Translations under genes and position numbers: made by a program | Assembly (NCBI GenBank): GCA_021018815.1 | Contig: JAITYX010000048.1 | Location: forward strand, 3,289,501 to 3,353,500 | Source: Talinum fruticosum | Lineage: Eukaryota; Streptophyta; Magnoliopsida; Caryophyllales; Talinaceae | Reading direction: 5' to 3' | DNA length: 64,000 nt | In this document: in pieces, positions 26,180-37,739 of the stretch | How positions within the stretch are numbered: the first letter of the stretch is position 1 | How the letters are laid out: every line of letters begins with the position of its first letter | The notes under the pieces: model-generated | Seen by the model: the letters and a program-made list of their open reading frames with translations, nothing else | The model's database searches: none | Told to the model about the DNA's origin: nothing

Positions 26180-27247
26180 GTGGCGTTTGGTTGGATGTAA
26201 TGTAATAGGGGTGTAATGTAATCAATTATGTAATGTAATTAGATATGCAATGTAATGGGATAACAATTACATTACCATGTTTGGTTATATAAAAAGTGTA
26301 ATGTAATCACAATGGTAATGGATTATTTCAATGACAAAAGATAGTAATTAAATTATTGTAATGGAGATAAATGCTATCTAAATAAAAATTTGAGTTACAT
26401 ATATAGTTTTGAGCTTTTAAAAATATTTTCTATCAAATAATCAAATTTTATTGCAAATATAAACTGTATTATTCTAATAACAATAAATATAGTAATAAAC
26501 ATAAATATTTTCCACATGAAAATATTTTAAATTCAAAATCATATTTGAGATTTTTTTAATCTTTTATATCATATTTCCTAATTTTAATTTTTTTCTGGCA
26601 AAAAAATCAATTGGATTATTCTAGTAGTAATAAATATTTGTCGTAGTGAAGATATAACAAAATTTTAAACTCTAAATTTATATTTGAGCTTTTTTTAATC
26701 TCTTCTACCATATAATTAAGTTTTAAATTTTTTTCATTGATTAGAAAAAAACTAAAATTATTTTATTTATGATAAATATTTATTGAATTAAAAATAAGTG
26801 TTAACAAGTAAAAAAAAATTGATCTAAAAATTTTAATTTAGGCTTCTTTTATCTTTTTAATTGAATACTTATTCAAAATATTAAAGTTAAAATTTTCTCT
26901 TAATGACTTAATGATTATATCATATATTAAGATAATATAAGAAAAAAATTAAGTTTCTTATAAAATAGATAAATTTTTTGCTTGCCAAGGAAGAGAGAGA
27001 AAATGGATATGCAATTGAGGGGGAGGGGAGAGAATTATTGGAAGTGTGTTAAAATTTGATCACAAGGATGGATGTAATCATGATTATTTAGTAAATGTTC
27101 AAGTAATTGTAATTGCATAGATAGAGGTTAATGTGATTACAATGTAATTTTGATTGCATTACAAAGTTGTAACCAAACATGGTAATGTAATCACCATAAC
27201 CAATTTGATTGCATTACCGCTTTCATTACATCCAACCAAACAAGCCC
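26180..27247. mobile_element. TIR element (MITE-like, about 1.07 kb) inside the gypsy leader
   Basis: Left end GGCGTTTGGTTGGATGTAATG (26182 on) is the inverse of right end CATTACATCCAACCAAAC (27223-27240, closing AAGCCC). A second inverted pair lies inside: CATTACCATGTTTGGTTA near 26272 and its complement near 27170. The interior is very AT-rich and noncoding. The TIR style (TTTGGTTGG) suggests a non-autonomous DNA transposon, perhaps PIF/Harbinger or hAT. No convincing target duplication could be read, so the superfamily is open. Confidence 0.75.
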
Positions 27248-27408
27248 ATAGAGTATTTAACATGATATCGTTATTTTCATAATAAATACTTTCATACGAA
27301 TGCATATAGAGGCATGTTAAGCAAATCACCCAAAGTTGTACCTCCTATCCCTAACTTGACTCACACGACACCTATATGGCTCACAGTGTTGCTAATAACC
27401 TAGGCTGA

Positions 27409-27418
27409 TCTGATACCA
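27409..27418 (-). other. Primer-binding site of the outer gypsy element
   Basis: Minus-strand TGGTATCAGA starts five bases after the LTR end (GTTACA at 27428-27423). It matches the start of the initiator-Met tRNA complement used by plant LTR retrotransposons. Confidence 0.8.
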
Positions 27419-27422
27419 CAAC

Positions 27423-27777
27423 TGTAACACCCCCAACCCCATAATCACCAGGTTAACCATAAGGATTGATTAACCAGTAATTAGCGCAGCGGAAAGAAAG
27501 GTTAGAGGCGTTACCGCCACTCCAAACAAGGAACAAGGCAACATCCAATTAGATTACATGCAATACTTGGTAAGGTCTGAGTTCGAAAGTAAAACGTCCG
27601 ACGAAGAACAACATAAGCAGAGAGATTGAATACATGCCATCAGGGTAATGATTTAAAGACACAACCAAAACAACTCAAGACATGACAAGTCACCACCACT
27701 GTGAGCCCCTAAGACCCTTCGGCTAGTAGAAAACCTACTTCTTGCTCCTTATGGAGTACCTTTACCTAAAACAAAAC
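27423..27777 (-). repeat. 3' part of the outer element's 5' LTR
   Basis: Read on the minus strand it runs from GTTTTGTTTTAGGTAA to GGGGGTGTTACA. It aligns with the last ~360 bp of the inner LTR (about 32060-32418), sharing AGGCTCACAGTG, CCGCTGCGCTAATTACT and GGTGATTATGGG. The rest of this LTR resumes at about 33945-35812; the sequence between is an inserted plus-strand element. Confidence 0.8.
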
Positions 27778-27989
27778 TGTAATGCCCCAACCTTAATCCA
27801 ATACATCAACAAAGATTAATAAATATTAATGAGTGCGTGCACTTCAATTGACACTTTCATTCCTCATTATCATGTATATTATGTACTTGTGCAAATAATC
27901 ATATTATGTGTTGCAGGACTCGGATGATGATAACGACGCATGACCAAAAATATATAAATAAATGAATGAACAAATAAATTATGCTTTGT

Positions 27990-27990
27990 G

Positions 27991-28077
<87 letters not shown>

Positions 28078-28098
28078 GTAATAGTAATAATAATAATA
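27990..28098. repeat. AAT/TAA microsatellite inside inner LTR
   Basis: About 35 trinucleotide units, with a few TAG variants at the right. This array creates a spurious poly-leucine frame on the minus strand. Confidence 0.9.
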
Positions 28099-29024
28099 AG
28101 ACATTATTGGAATCATAATAACAATAATTCATACGCCTAAAGTTTGTAATAATTATTCAAGTCGGGAATTCCTAAAACCGACATTCTTTTAACTTGGGTT
28201 TGGATATTAGGGTAATTGGGTTTGTAGAGAGTGGAGGGCCCAATAATCAAGCAAATAAAAATAAAAATAAAATAAAAAATAGGGCTGGATTCAGATTGAG
28301 GAGAGAGATTTTCATATTTAATTCTGCCTATTTAAACCCAAAACATCTCCAAAAACCTCACCTTCATCATTGTTTCCCTTCCCAACAAAACTCACCTCCC
28401 TCACTCAACCCCCTCCATTGCCCAGCCAGACTGACCACCACCACCAGCAGCTCCTCCGGACGCTGTCAGCGGAGCCACCAGCCGGCCATCGTGTAGCCAG
28501 CCACCGCTGCTGTAGCTGTTGCTGCACCTGCTGCTGTGCTGCTGCTGCACTTGCTGCCTGTTACTGCACCTGCCGCCAGCCAGCCACCATCACCGCCACC
28601 GCCGGTCGCCGCTTCCCACGGCCCCCAACCACCACCAGTCACCGGAGCTCCGATCAGCCACCCCTTCCACCATAAAAATCCTCATTTTTCTTGTGGGTTT
28701 TGGGTAAAAATCTCAACCTTCAACTAATCAATTCCTTTGATTTTTAGAAATAATTAGTTAGATGTTACATGCAAAGGATTATTGTGTAAAATCATATTAC
28801 ATAGCCAGTATTATGCTTTTGGGGATCGTTGATTGGAAACGTTAACTCGAGTTGCCCAAATCTTAGTATGAGAAATAATTATCTTACATGTGATTTTAAT
28901 GGATTTTAGTGAGCTAATATGATACTTACAATGATTAAAAATTTATAAGATAAACCTTTCATAAATATCTCATAAAAACAAAATACGTAGAGCATAAGAA
29001 AGTGGAGTTTGGAAGACCTGCCAC

Positions 29025-29229
29025 CCACCACGGGTGCCCCCACAACCTGTGGGGCAGGCCGTGGTGGCCAGCAGCGAGTTAATTGATCCAAAACACCCAC
29101 CACGGGTGCTCCCACAAGCCGTGAGGTAACCCGTGGTGGCCACCAGAAGTCCCCACTGACCATGGAAGGCCCTTGATGACCTCTAGAGCCGACCATTGCC
29201 TCCACCGGCCGTGGGGAGGTCCGTGGTGG
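29025..29229. repeat. Three GC-rich hairpin repeats within the inner LTR
   Basis: Inverted arms CCACCACGG and CCGTGGTGG occur at 29025-29033/29059-29067 and 29097-29105/29131-29139. A third, weaker copy has CCACCGG at 29202 and CCGTGGTGG at 29221-29229. Spacing between the first two units is 72 bp. The block is missing from the inverted sister LTR (33945-35812) and contrasts sharply with the AT-rich surroundings. Confidence 0.85.
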
Positions 29230-30169
29230 CTTCCAAAGCAAAGGAAATTTGGTTTTCGTGGTGATTCAAGTTTATTAGAAAATTTTGGAGGAAGAGATTA
29301 ATTAAAATGGGCATGCATGTAAAAAAATTAAAATGAAACTTTAAAGGAGTACAATATTATGTGAGGATCTGAGAAAAAATAGGCATGCATGTTGTGTTAT
29401 GAGGATATGGATTAAAAATGTGGATTAAGGAGAATAGGTAAGTTGAATGATTTTAAGAAGTTGAAGACAATAAGTAATTTTGGGAAGATTAAAGAAAATA
29501 AGTCATTTTGAGGGTTGAAGGAAAGAAGTAATTTGGATTATTGAAATAAATTAAAGAAAATAAATGAGGTTGAGAATTTAAGAAATAAGTTAACGTAGGC
29601 GATTTATAAGAATTGGGTTAGGTATCCAAGTGAAGAATTAAACAACGTTGGACAATTAAACAATTAAGTGAGTAAGAGACTTAATTTAGGAAGGGACCGA
29701 TTAATACAGTAGGTGTTTTATAAAGAAACGGTCATGTGAACCTTATGATCATATTGCGTGTCAAGAAGGATTGGTATAAGTTACGAATGTTACTTTAAAA
29801 CTTCAATCAATAAAATTTAACCAACTGATTTAACAATCTATGAAGTGATTTGGCCTTCATAAATTCATCTAGTCATGGGAAGTTACAAAAAGGAAATAAT
29901 GTAAGTAATAACAATAGTAATAACATTAGCGATGGTAATAATAACGATAATAAATTTGATTACTAAGAGTATTGAACCTATTAATGAAACACTTTATTTT
30001 GTTAAGGCATCCACGTCGTTCATTCGAGTCAGCAACTTCAAAGGGATCAGAAAGAATATTTCCATGATTTAAGGTACGTTTATTGCTTGTACCTTACGAA
30101 AACCCATGTGTTTATACATAACAATATCAAATGGTTTGCTTAATGAAATGAACCATTTCAAATATTATT

Positions 30170-31747
30170 TGAAGACTCAGACACTGCTCTATATCTTTCT
30201 AAGTCATGCAAAAGGAATCAGGTATAACGATGTCATTCATATACAGTTTTGATTCCAAGGCATTCTCTGTGTCTTAGAAACTTACTTGAGTTAAATAAGT
30301 ATTTTCTCTATGCGATTCGGCCTTCACATATCTCTTTCATCGCTTTTCAGTTAAGCGCCTCAGAAAACTGATTCTTTATTCTGAGTCCACTCTCACTCAG
30401 ATTAATCACATTTTGAATATACCAGTATTCCGCTGTTTCTCACTCAGAATCTGACTTGTGGTTATTTACTCTATTATTTGCATAGTCGGCATTCATAGTT
30501 CATTTCATGCTTAGTCTATATCAAGTTCTTTCCCACTCTGATATTCGCTATAGAACGTCTTTCTTTACTTAAGACTAAGTCATATGGAATTCTGAGTATC
30601 ATGGATATTAGACTCAGAAAATTTCATTTCTTTTCTGACTCAGATAATCTGTTGGTTAATTATCATGATTATTTTATTATCTGTGTCTAACTTTGGACCA
30701 AAGTATTTTATACTTTGAGAACTGAAGGTGTTTTACTTTTGCAGGTTATTCAATCGAGGATATCTTTTCAAACTACAAAAGTAGCCGGCTTCAGAACGTC
30801 AAATCACCAGCAGATATGGCTTTTCACCTTCCCTGCTTTAGTCTCAGAAGATTGTGTCAGAAGCTGTCTGCTTCCATATCCGGAAAACTGGAACGCCAAG
30901 TTTAACGGTGGATCTCACCACATTTATCAAGACACAACCGATGGTTTTGGACTTCCAAGAGAGTCAAACCGTTGTCCAACGTCCATATTTCAACGGATAC
31001 TTTCTGAGTGACTCAGAAAGCCTTTCTCAACGGTCACAGAGGACTCTCGGTCAGCAGATGAAGATAACGGCTACTCTGCCTGGTCTTCTATAAAAAGAAG
31101 CCACTTCACAAGACTTGAACAGAGCGGAATACATTGTCAATACACTTACTTGAACAAAGTTATTGTATTTACTTTCAACCTTCAACTTACAACTCCCACT
31201 CTGTAATTCATTACTTTCTGAGTTGTAAAGTCTTGTACTTAGTTACAAACTCTTCTTACATTCTTTGTAAGGTCCCTTGACTAAGCTGTAAAGGTTAACT
31301 CAGCTTAGTTGTCCCTAACTGTAAGGGTTATCTCAGCTAGGAAGTACTAGATCAGATAAGGTAACTTCTGAGTCTAGGAAAATTTGTATAGAGTTGTCTA
31401 AGGGAACAACTCGGGTTCTGTCAAGTTCACGGTATTTTGTGGACTCAAAATAATGGATTTGACTTCGTGTCTGGATTGACACGGGCCGTGGTTTTCTGCT
31501 CCAGGAGGGTTTCCACGTAAAATCTCTGTGTTCTCTTTCTGAGCTCATTCTAGACTCAGACAGCCTTAGTACTCTTGCTTCTTCTGATTCACTGATTTCT
31601 GAGTCCAATCTTTTCTGACTCTGTCTTTAGACTCAGAATCTGTCTTTGCATCATTTCTGCACAAAAGTGCGTCTTTTCTAAAAGAATTTTCTATCACCCT
31701 ATTCACCCCCTCTAGGGTGACTCAGACTCTCCTTGAGCAAACCTTCA
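30170..31747. mobile_element. Solo LTR (Copia-like) nested in the inner gypsy LTR, TSD TTATT
   Basis: Starts TGAAGACTCAG and ends AAACCTTCA; the termini TGAAG/CTTCA are perfect inverted repeats. TTATT flanks both sides (30165-30169, 31748-31752). Length is 1578 bp. Inside are a TATAAAAAG box (about 31089) and a tract like CTATTCACCCCCTCTAGGG (about 31698) of the kind seen near the ends of plant Copia LTRs. No coding region remains. Confidence 0.88.
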
Positions 31748-32422
31748 TTATTTGTCACCTAATTATGTGGCCCAACCCATATCAATCATGTTATATCATA
31801 ATCATATCATATCATATATATTTGGCCATTATCAACCAGACTTTGCCGATCGATCTGGGTATGCGCATATTTAGGGAAACCGATGATCGTAAGGCGCCAC
31901 TAAGATAATAAATGAATAATGGTTTTACTATATTCTTCCTGTTTGATTTATAAATGAATTGAAATGCATGCGCTCAAATCAATACATCTTCACATAAATT
32001 ATTTACAGTACATGGATAGACGTGCTGAGCTCCGGCTCATTATTTCGAAATGTTTTTCTCCGTTTTGTTTTAGGTAAGGCTAATGCAGAGGAAAATAGAC
32101 GAGTTCATTTTGGTCATCAAGACTTAGAGGCTCACAGTGATACTCAAGAACGTGATGTGTGGGAGTCGTGTATGCTTTGGTTAATAAGTTATAGTCATGA
32201 TGGTGCTCGATAACTTGTTGCCCGTATATTATTATAAGTTGGGCGTACGTATTATGAACCTCAACCTATTAAGTTATGTTTGTATGTTAATTAGGTAGTT
32301 GCCTTGCTCTTGTTAAAGAGCGGCGGTAGCACTTCTAATTCTCTTTTTCGCTGCGCTAATTACTAGTTAGTCAGTCATTATGACTAAATTGGTGATTATG
32401 GGTTTTGGGGGTGTTACAATTG

Positions 32423-32435
32423 TGGTATCAGAGCC
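32423..32435 (+). other. Primer-binding site of the inner gypsy element
   Basis: TGGTATCAGAGCC begins five bases after the LTR end GTTACA (32418), the standard tRNA-Met-type PBS. It fixes the right end and plus orientation of the 27778 LTR. Confidence 0.9.
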
Positions 32436-33944
32436 TAGGTTTAGAGTCACTGTGAGCTATAGGATCCTATGTGTGTTGGTCAATACCATTAAGTGTTGGA
32501 GGAAATAGGAAATTAAGTTTGTTACCTACATATTGTTTCATTTATTACACCTATGTATCTTAGGTAATTTATCGTAGTAATTCTCAAAACGTTTAGCGTT
32601 TCATATTATAGTATCGGAGAATTTAATACAATCTCCTATAAACACAAATAATAATTATGTCAAATGCATCCGAAAATGCATCCTTTTACTTGTACTTCGG
32701 TCTTATAACGCATGTCGAATCATAACTAAGTATAATGGGAATCTATAACGTTTATAAATGTTATTAGTAATGAATACATCTACTTGTGCTACTTGACTAT
32801 ATTTGAAAAATAAATAAATAAATAAAACAAATAAATAAGAGAAAATAAAACACAGATAGGTAACATTTATTGTATGTTAGTAATCAAATATGGCCTTTTA
32901 TGTGAAATATTTATAGGATGTATGTTCATGTTTGGTGAATATATAAGAGATGATGTGTGGAGAGACGAAGGTTAATCGTTATTTTGGTAATTATGTGAAT
33001 AGAGATGACTTGGAATATGTTGGACAGTACTGAAAGTTATTGAACATCAAGCACATTAAAATTGCTTGTATAAATAGATTAACTCTTCTTGTAGTTTATC
33101 TGAGGAATATTTTGATCTTATATGATGTCGTAATGTCATAATTCTTATTTGTTAAGTGGAGTTATACATTCTTTATAACGTTACTTGTTGACACAAATGA
33201 AGGATTCTAAAAGGTTAAGAGGATTGTTTGGTCAAGGTATAAACACTTATGTTAGAGCATATTATTGTGTCTAAGGTATTTAAGAAAGTTGATGTAGTTA
33301 AGTTATATTTGGAGGTTTTGTAAGAGAAAAGATGCTTAGGTTGTAATTATAAACAATGGAATTGTATGGACAAATTCTGTGGAAGTAAATAAGTGAACTT
33401 GAAATGGAAAACAAGATTATAATTTTTGAGGAAGGGAAGAAGTGTTCCATAATATGAAACAGAAGGATGCTAGAGGTTTTGAAAAGTAATATATTAAGAT
33501 TTTCTTATCGGAAATGATGATGGATGCTTGGTGGATTAGGATACAAAAAGAAAAGCATTCAAAGAGTCAAGAAAAGTAATTGTGCACATATCTTATCGAA
33601 AATAATTGGGATAAAATCATTGGGAACATATGAGTGTAAATTGAGTAGATGCTCATCCATATTCTTTTCCAAGTGGCATAAGTCAAAGGCAAAGAGTTCA
33701 TGTGAGAAATACTCGAGGTTATAGGAAATGTATTATAACTAAAGTTAAAAGGGAGAAATTGATTTCTATTTATATTGGGTGGTCAAATTGAGCAAGTACA
33801 AGCAAACTTTTAATGATTGGAGAAGTTATGTTAGGAATTTGGATAAATTTTTGGTAATAGTTCAATATGATTTATGTCATATGAGAACTTCATATTGTTG
33901 AATTAGAGTATTTTATGAACTCATATGGGAGTTTTGACTGGATA

Positions 33945-35518
33945 AAGCGGTTGGTTAAATTTTATAGGTTGAAGTTTTAAAGTAACACTCGTCGCTTATA
34001 CCAACCCCTCTTGTCACGCAATATGCTCATAAGGTTCACTTGACCGATTCTCCATAAAACACCTAACGTGTTAATCGATCACTTCTCAAATTAAGTATCT
34101 TGCTCATCGAATTGTTTAATCCTCCAACGTTGCTTAATATTTCTCTTACATACTAACCCAATTCTTATAAATCGTCTAAGTTAACCAGTTTCCTTTAATT
34201 TCTTCAAATCATCAAATTCGCTAATTTTCTTTAACTCTTTAAATTATCAAATTTGCTAATTTTCTTTAACTCTTTACATCATCAATGTTTGCTTCTTTTC
34301 TACTACCACAATTACTTATTCATTTATTTCCTTTAAGTCACTAAAATCCTTTATTTTCTTTTGGATCGTTAAAGTCACTTATTTTTTCAATCGTGAACTA
34401 CATTTATTTCCTTTAATTTATCTCAATCATCCAAATCACTTATTTTCTTTAAACCCTCCTAAATGACTTATTTTCTTTAATCTTCCCAAAATTACTTATT
34501 TGCTTTAACTTCTTAAAATCATCCAACTTACCTATTCTCTTTAAAATTCACATTTTTAATCCACATGCTCATAACTCAACATACATGCCTAGTTCTTTCT
34601 TAAATCTTCACTTAATATCATATTCCTCCAAAATTTTCCAATAAGCTTTAAATCATCATAAAACCAAATTTTCTTCTCAAAATTTACAATCCACAATCAT
34701 CTAACCAATGACCTAATACAACATAATCAAGAAATTTAAATAATTCTTATAAGTTCAATTTTTCCTTTTCCCATGAACATCCAACCACCTAATTCAAGGC
34801 CTTTTTGTCTCTTTCACCCACAGAATCTCATAAAATTTGATTTTACACAATAATCTCTTGCATGAAACATTTAACTAATTATTTCCAAAAATTAAAGGAA
34901 TTGATTAGTTGGAGGTTGAGGTTTTTACCCAAAACCCACAAGAAAAATGAGGTTTTTTTAATGGGGGAAAGGGTGGTTGATCGGAGCTTCGGTGACTGGT
35001 GGTGGTTGGCGGCGACGGCTGGCGGCGGCGGCGGCGGGCAGACAGTGACCGACTGTGATGGTGGTTAGGCTGACGGCAGCGGCTGGTAGCAGCAGCACCA
35101 GGCCTGGAGTAAACCCCGCGGTGGTTGGCGGCAGGTGGCTCCGGTGACGGTGACCGGCGCTGCTGGTGGCGGTGGTCGGAAGGCAGCCGGGCTGGCAGCA
35201 AAGAGGAGGTTGAGTAAGGGAGATGAGTTTCTTTGGAAAAGGAAGCAAATGATGAAGGTTGGATTTTGAGGCTTTGGGGCTTAAATAGACAAATGAAACC
35301 TAAGAATTCTCTCTCCTCAATCTGAAATTCAGCGTCCTCTTTTATTATTTTTATTTTTTATTTGCTTGGTCATTGGGTCCCCACTCTCTACAAGCCCAAA
35401 TAACCTAATAGCCAAGCCCAAGTTAAAAGAATGTCGGTTTTAGGAATTCCCCACTTGAATAATTATTATAAACTTTAGGCGTATGAATTATTATTATTAT
35501 TATGACTTCGATAATGTC

Positions 35519-35593
<75 letters not shown>

Positions 35594-35812
35594 CTTGAAT
35601 TATCACAAGGCATAATTTATTTGATCATTCATTTATTTATTTCTTTGTCGACGTCGCTATTATCATCCGAGTCCTGCAACACATAATATGGTTACTTGCA
35701 CAAGTATATAATACACGTGATAATGAGGAATGAAAGTGTGAATTGAAATGTATGCGCTCATTAATATTTATTAATCTTTGTTGATGTATTGGATTAAGGT
35801 CGGGGCATTACG
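33945..35812 (-). repeat. 5' part of the outer element's 5' LTR (inverted relative to 27778)
   Basis: Minus-strand reading from about 35812 (CGTAATGCCCCGACC; the expected TG has become CG) matches the plus-strand LTR from 27778 for about 1.85 kb: ATT array (35486-35592), AATGTCGG/CCGACATT block, GC-rich block (about 34970-35220), runs of CACTTATTTTCTTTA-like text, and the TTACTTTAAAACTTCAA block. It ends near 33945. Confidence 0.82.
35486..35592. repeat. ATT microsatellite in inverted LTR
   Basis: ATT array interrupted once (GACTTCGATAATGTC at about 35504-35518). It corresponds to the arrays at 17412 and 27990. Confidence 0.9.
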
Positions 35813-35853
35813 AGTGTGGGTAATAATCCAAATCAAGTTGTGTGGGTAATAAT

Positions 35854-37101
35854 TGAGAGGCAGCAGGCACATGGTGTAATTGTAGAAAGTCAAGATCGAT
35901 CCCACAAGGAATCGATCTAGCAACGCTCTAAACTAGCCCTCTACTTATGTGCTAAGCAAATCGATTTTTGAGTTGGTTGCTTCTCTAAACTAATTCCAAA
36001 AACTAAAATCAAGAAAAAACTAACTTAAGATTTAATCGATGGATAAAAAGCATCTAGAGATTTGATTTCCTAACAATGAGTTTGATTATTTAAACATAAT
36101 TTGTACAATCATTCTTTCAATTGAATCAATGATCGATAATCCAATAATTCTACCACTCTTTTGATACTAAATAAAATTACTCTACTTAACCTAACAAACA
36201 AATTTCGTATGCCCTTTCAAGTTAATCAAAGTTAAAGATTTTAAATTATCAAAGTGATCCCCTAATTTACTAATTTTTTCTCAAATTTCATAAACTAAGT
36301 AGAAAAGTTGGTTGTCGGATTATTTTATTTCACTTTTCAGTACTTCACAGATTAATCTCAAATCACAAGTATTCTAGGCCTTAGAAATACTCATAAACAT
36401 GAAGAACACAACCATCTATTGATTCAACATCATAATTCAAGCACAAATTATGAAAGCCTAATCAAACTTCATTGTTTCAAATTACAAATCCCTAGATAAA
36501 TTAAATCTACTCACAAATCATTATTAAAAACTTAACAAAAATCCTAAACATGATAATCAAACCTCAAATAGCAAGAACGAAGAATTAGCTTGATGCCTTT
36601 CAAGAACTCCACTTGAATCTCTCAATTTCGAATGGAATTCCCTCAACTTGCTTCAATCTTCTTCTTCAATCTTCAAAAGTATTTTTGGTTTGAAGTGGAT
36701 GATGATGGGATGAATAATATGGATGAATGGAGGATGAATACTCAGATGTTGCAGGTCTTCTCGTTAAATAGCCATAAATCAGCACTCAAAACACCAAAAA
36801 CCGTCAGAACTTGAACAGCCACGCGAAAATTGCAGAAAAAGGAGCCACTCCGGACTCCATCTTCTCTCGCTTTGATTCTTCTACCACAGGTCGGGGTACA
36901 TAGGGGAGGTTTGTGGTAAACTTGTTTTTACCATAAATTTAGGAAATTGGGTTGTTTTACCCTCAAAACCTACAAATTTGCATAAAAAACGACATCAAGT
37001 ATAATATGGAAATAGGGATATAAATCAAACATTTTAAGCATAATATTCACTAATCCACTACCGAAATTTCCTAAAAATCAAGTCAAAATATACTCTTATC
37101 A
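35854..37101. mobile_element. Solo LTR, TSD ATAAT
   Basis: Starts TGAGAGGCAGCAGG and ends CTCTTATCA. It is flanked by ATAAT at 35849-35853 and 37102-37106. Length is 1248 bp with no coding domain. It contains GATCGATCCCACAAGGAA near its left end, a motif I associate with Ty3/gypsy (Tat/Athila-type) LTRs. In that family the start is usually TGATAA..., so the likely sense is minus. Unrelated in sequence to the 17-35 kb gypsy LTRs. Confidence 0.87.
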
Positions 37102-37106
37102 ATAAT

Positions 37107-37739
37107 CCAAATTACATGTACTGTTGCATAATACATGGAAATTTGCATTTCAAATTCTACGTACAGTATATGTTCTTTTCAAGAGTAAATCATTAAAAAT
37201 GAAAGATGATATGTAGAAAACAAAATTAATCTTTCTAACGGTGAGAGTTTTTTGTTGCCTATTTTGATTAATTGTTGTTGTCTTTCACATTCCGAGAGTT
37301 TCAACATGCATATAAGTATTAAGGTAAGTATTATTTATTTAATTTGGTATTTTGTAGTGTATATAGTCGTACTTTAATATACGAATCGGTTTATTTATCA
37401 TAGAAACTTTGAAATAAATTGATGTTTCACGACACGAAATCGTTTCTCATGTAAACTTGAAGTGTAAGGCCTGAATAAATTAATATGCATATAGAAGGAT
37501 CAGGTGCTCCAAATGCTAATTGCCTATTGTGGGCATATGTTCAATTGATACTATGAAAACGGAGAAGAATGAAGATGATCGTAGACCAATTATTTGAGTT
37601 ACAAGAGTAAAATGTAATCAGAAAATTTCCGAACTACCCCAAATTACAAACGGAATCCAGCTGCCTATCATCCGGGCTGTTAAGCCAGACAACTCTCCAC
37701 CCTTTCCCCTCTAAAGAACAAGTCATTCCGACCCCAAAC
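37107..37739. other. Spacer and 3' UTR of GH17 gene
   Basis: No gene seen. AT-rich sequence that should include the 3' UTR of the minus-strand glucanase gene beginning at 37740. Confidence 0.5.

Larger units (their letters stand above)
27778..33945 (+). mobile_element. Inner gypsy element in opposite orientation: 5' LTR, PBS, leader; 3' part lost
   Basis: The LTR runs from TGTAATGCCCC (27778) to GTGTTACA (32418), which is 4641 bp, or about 3.06 kb without the solo LTR and duplicated site at 30170-31752. A PBS follows at 32423-32435 (TGGTATCAGAGCC), then about 1.5 kb of AT-rich leader with no recognisable gag. It abuts inverted LTR sequence of the same family near 33945. No 3' LTR or far target duplication is present, so a deletion removed its 3' part along with part of the surrounding LTR. 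The right boundary is approximate (+/- 30 bp). Confidence 0.75.
17371..35812 (-). mobile_element. Old Ty3/gypsy LTR retrotransposon (minus strand), nested and truncated
   Basis: Whole footprint of the host element of the cluster, read right to left. The 5' LTR runs 35812 down to about 33945 and then 27777 to 27423, split by another element. It is followed by a PBS at 27418-27409, a long leader with an inserted TIR element, gag from 24959, protease, RT, RNase H and integrase down to about 17760, a PPT at 17710-17701, and a 3' LTR of which only 17698-17371 remains. LTR termini are TGTAATGC (17698) and GTTACA (27423). The left end of the 3' LTR is lost, so no host-site duplication can be read. 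Frames carry stops and shifts, so the copy is not autonomous. A chromodomain-like C terminus suggests a Tekay/Del-type chromovirus; that assignment is inference. Confidence 0.85.

Noticed and set aside
27899..28132. Poly-leucine open frame (also 35483-35686)
   Set aside because: Produced entirely by the ATT/AAT microsatellite in the LTRs; no coding signal outside the repeat.
28194..28727. His/Pro-rich plus-strand frames
   Set aside because: Within the inner LTR; overlapping frames without a shared domain, and not conserved as protein in the sister LTR.
29025..29229. CRISPR-like spaced repeats
   Set aside because: Only three diverged palindromic units in a plant LTR; no uniform spacers and no cas genes.
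34862..35248. Gly- or Ser/Pro-rich frames on both strands
   Set aside because: GC-rich block of the inverted LTR; same reason as the other LTR blocks.
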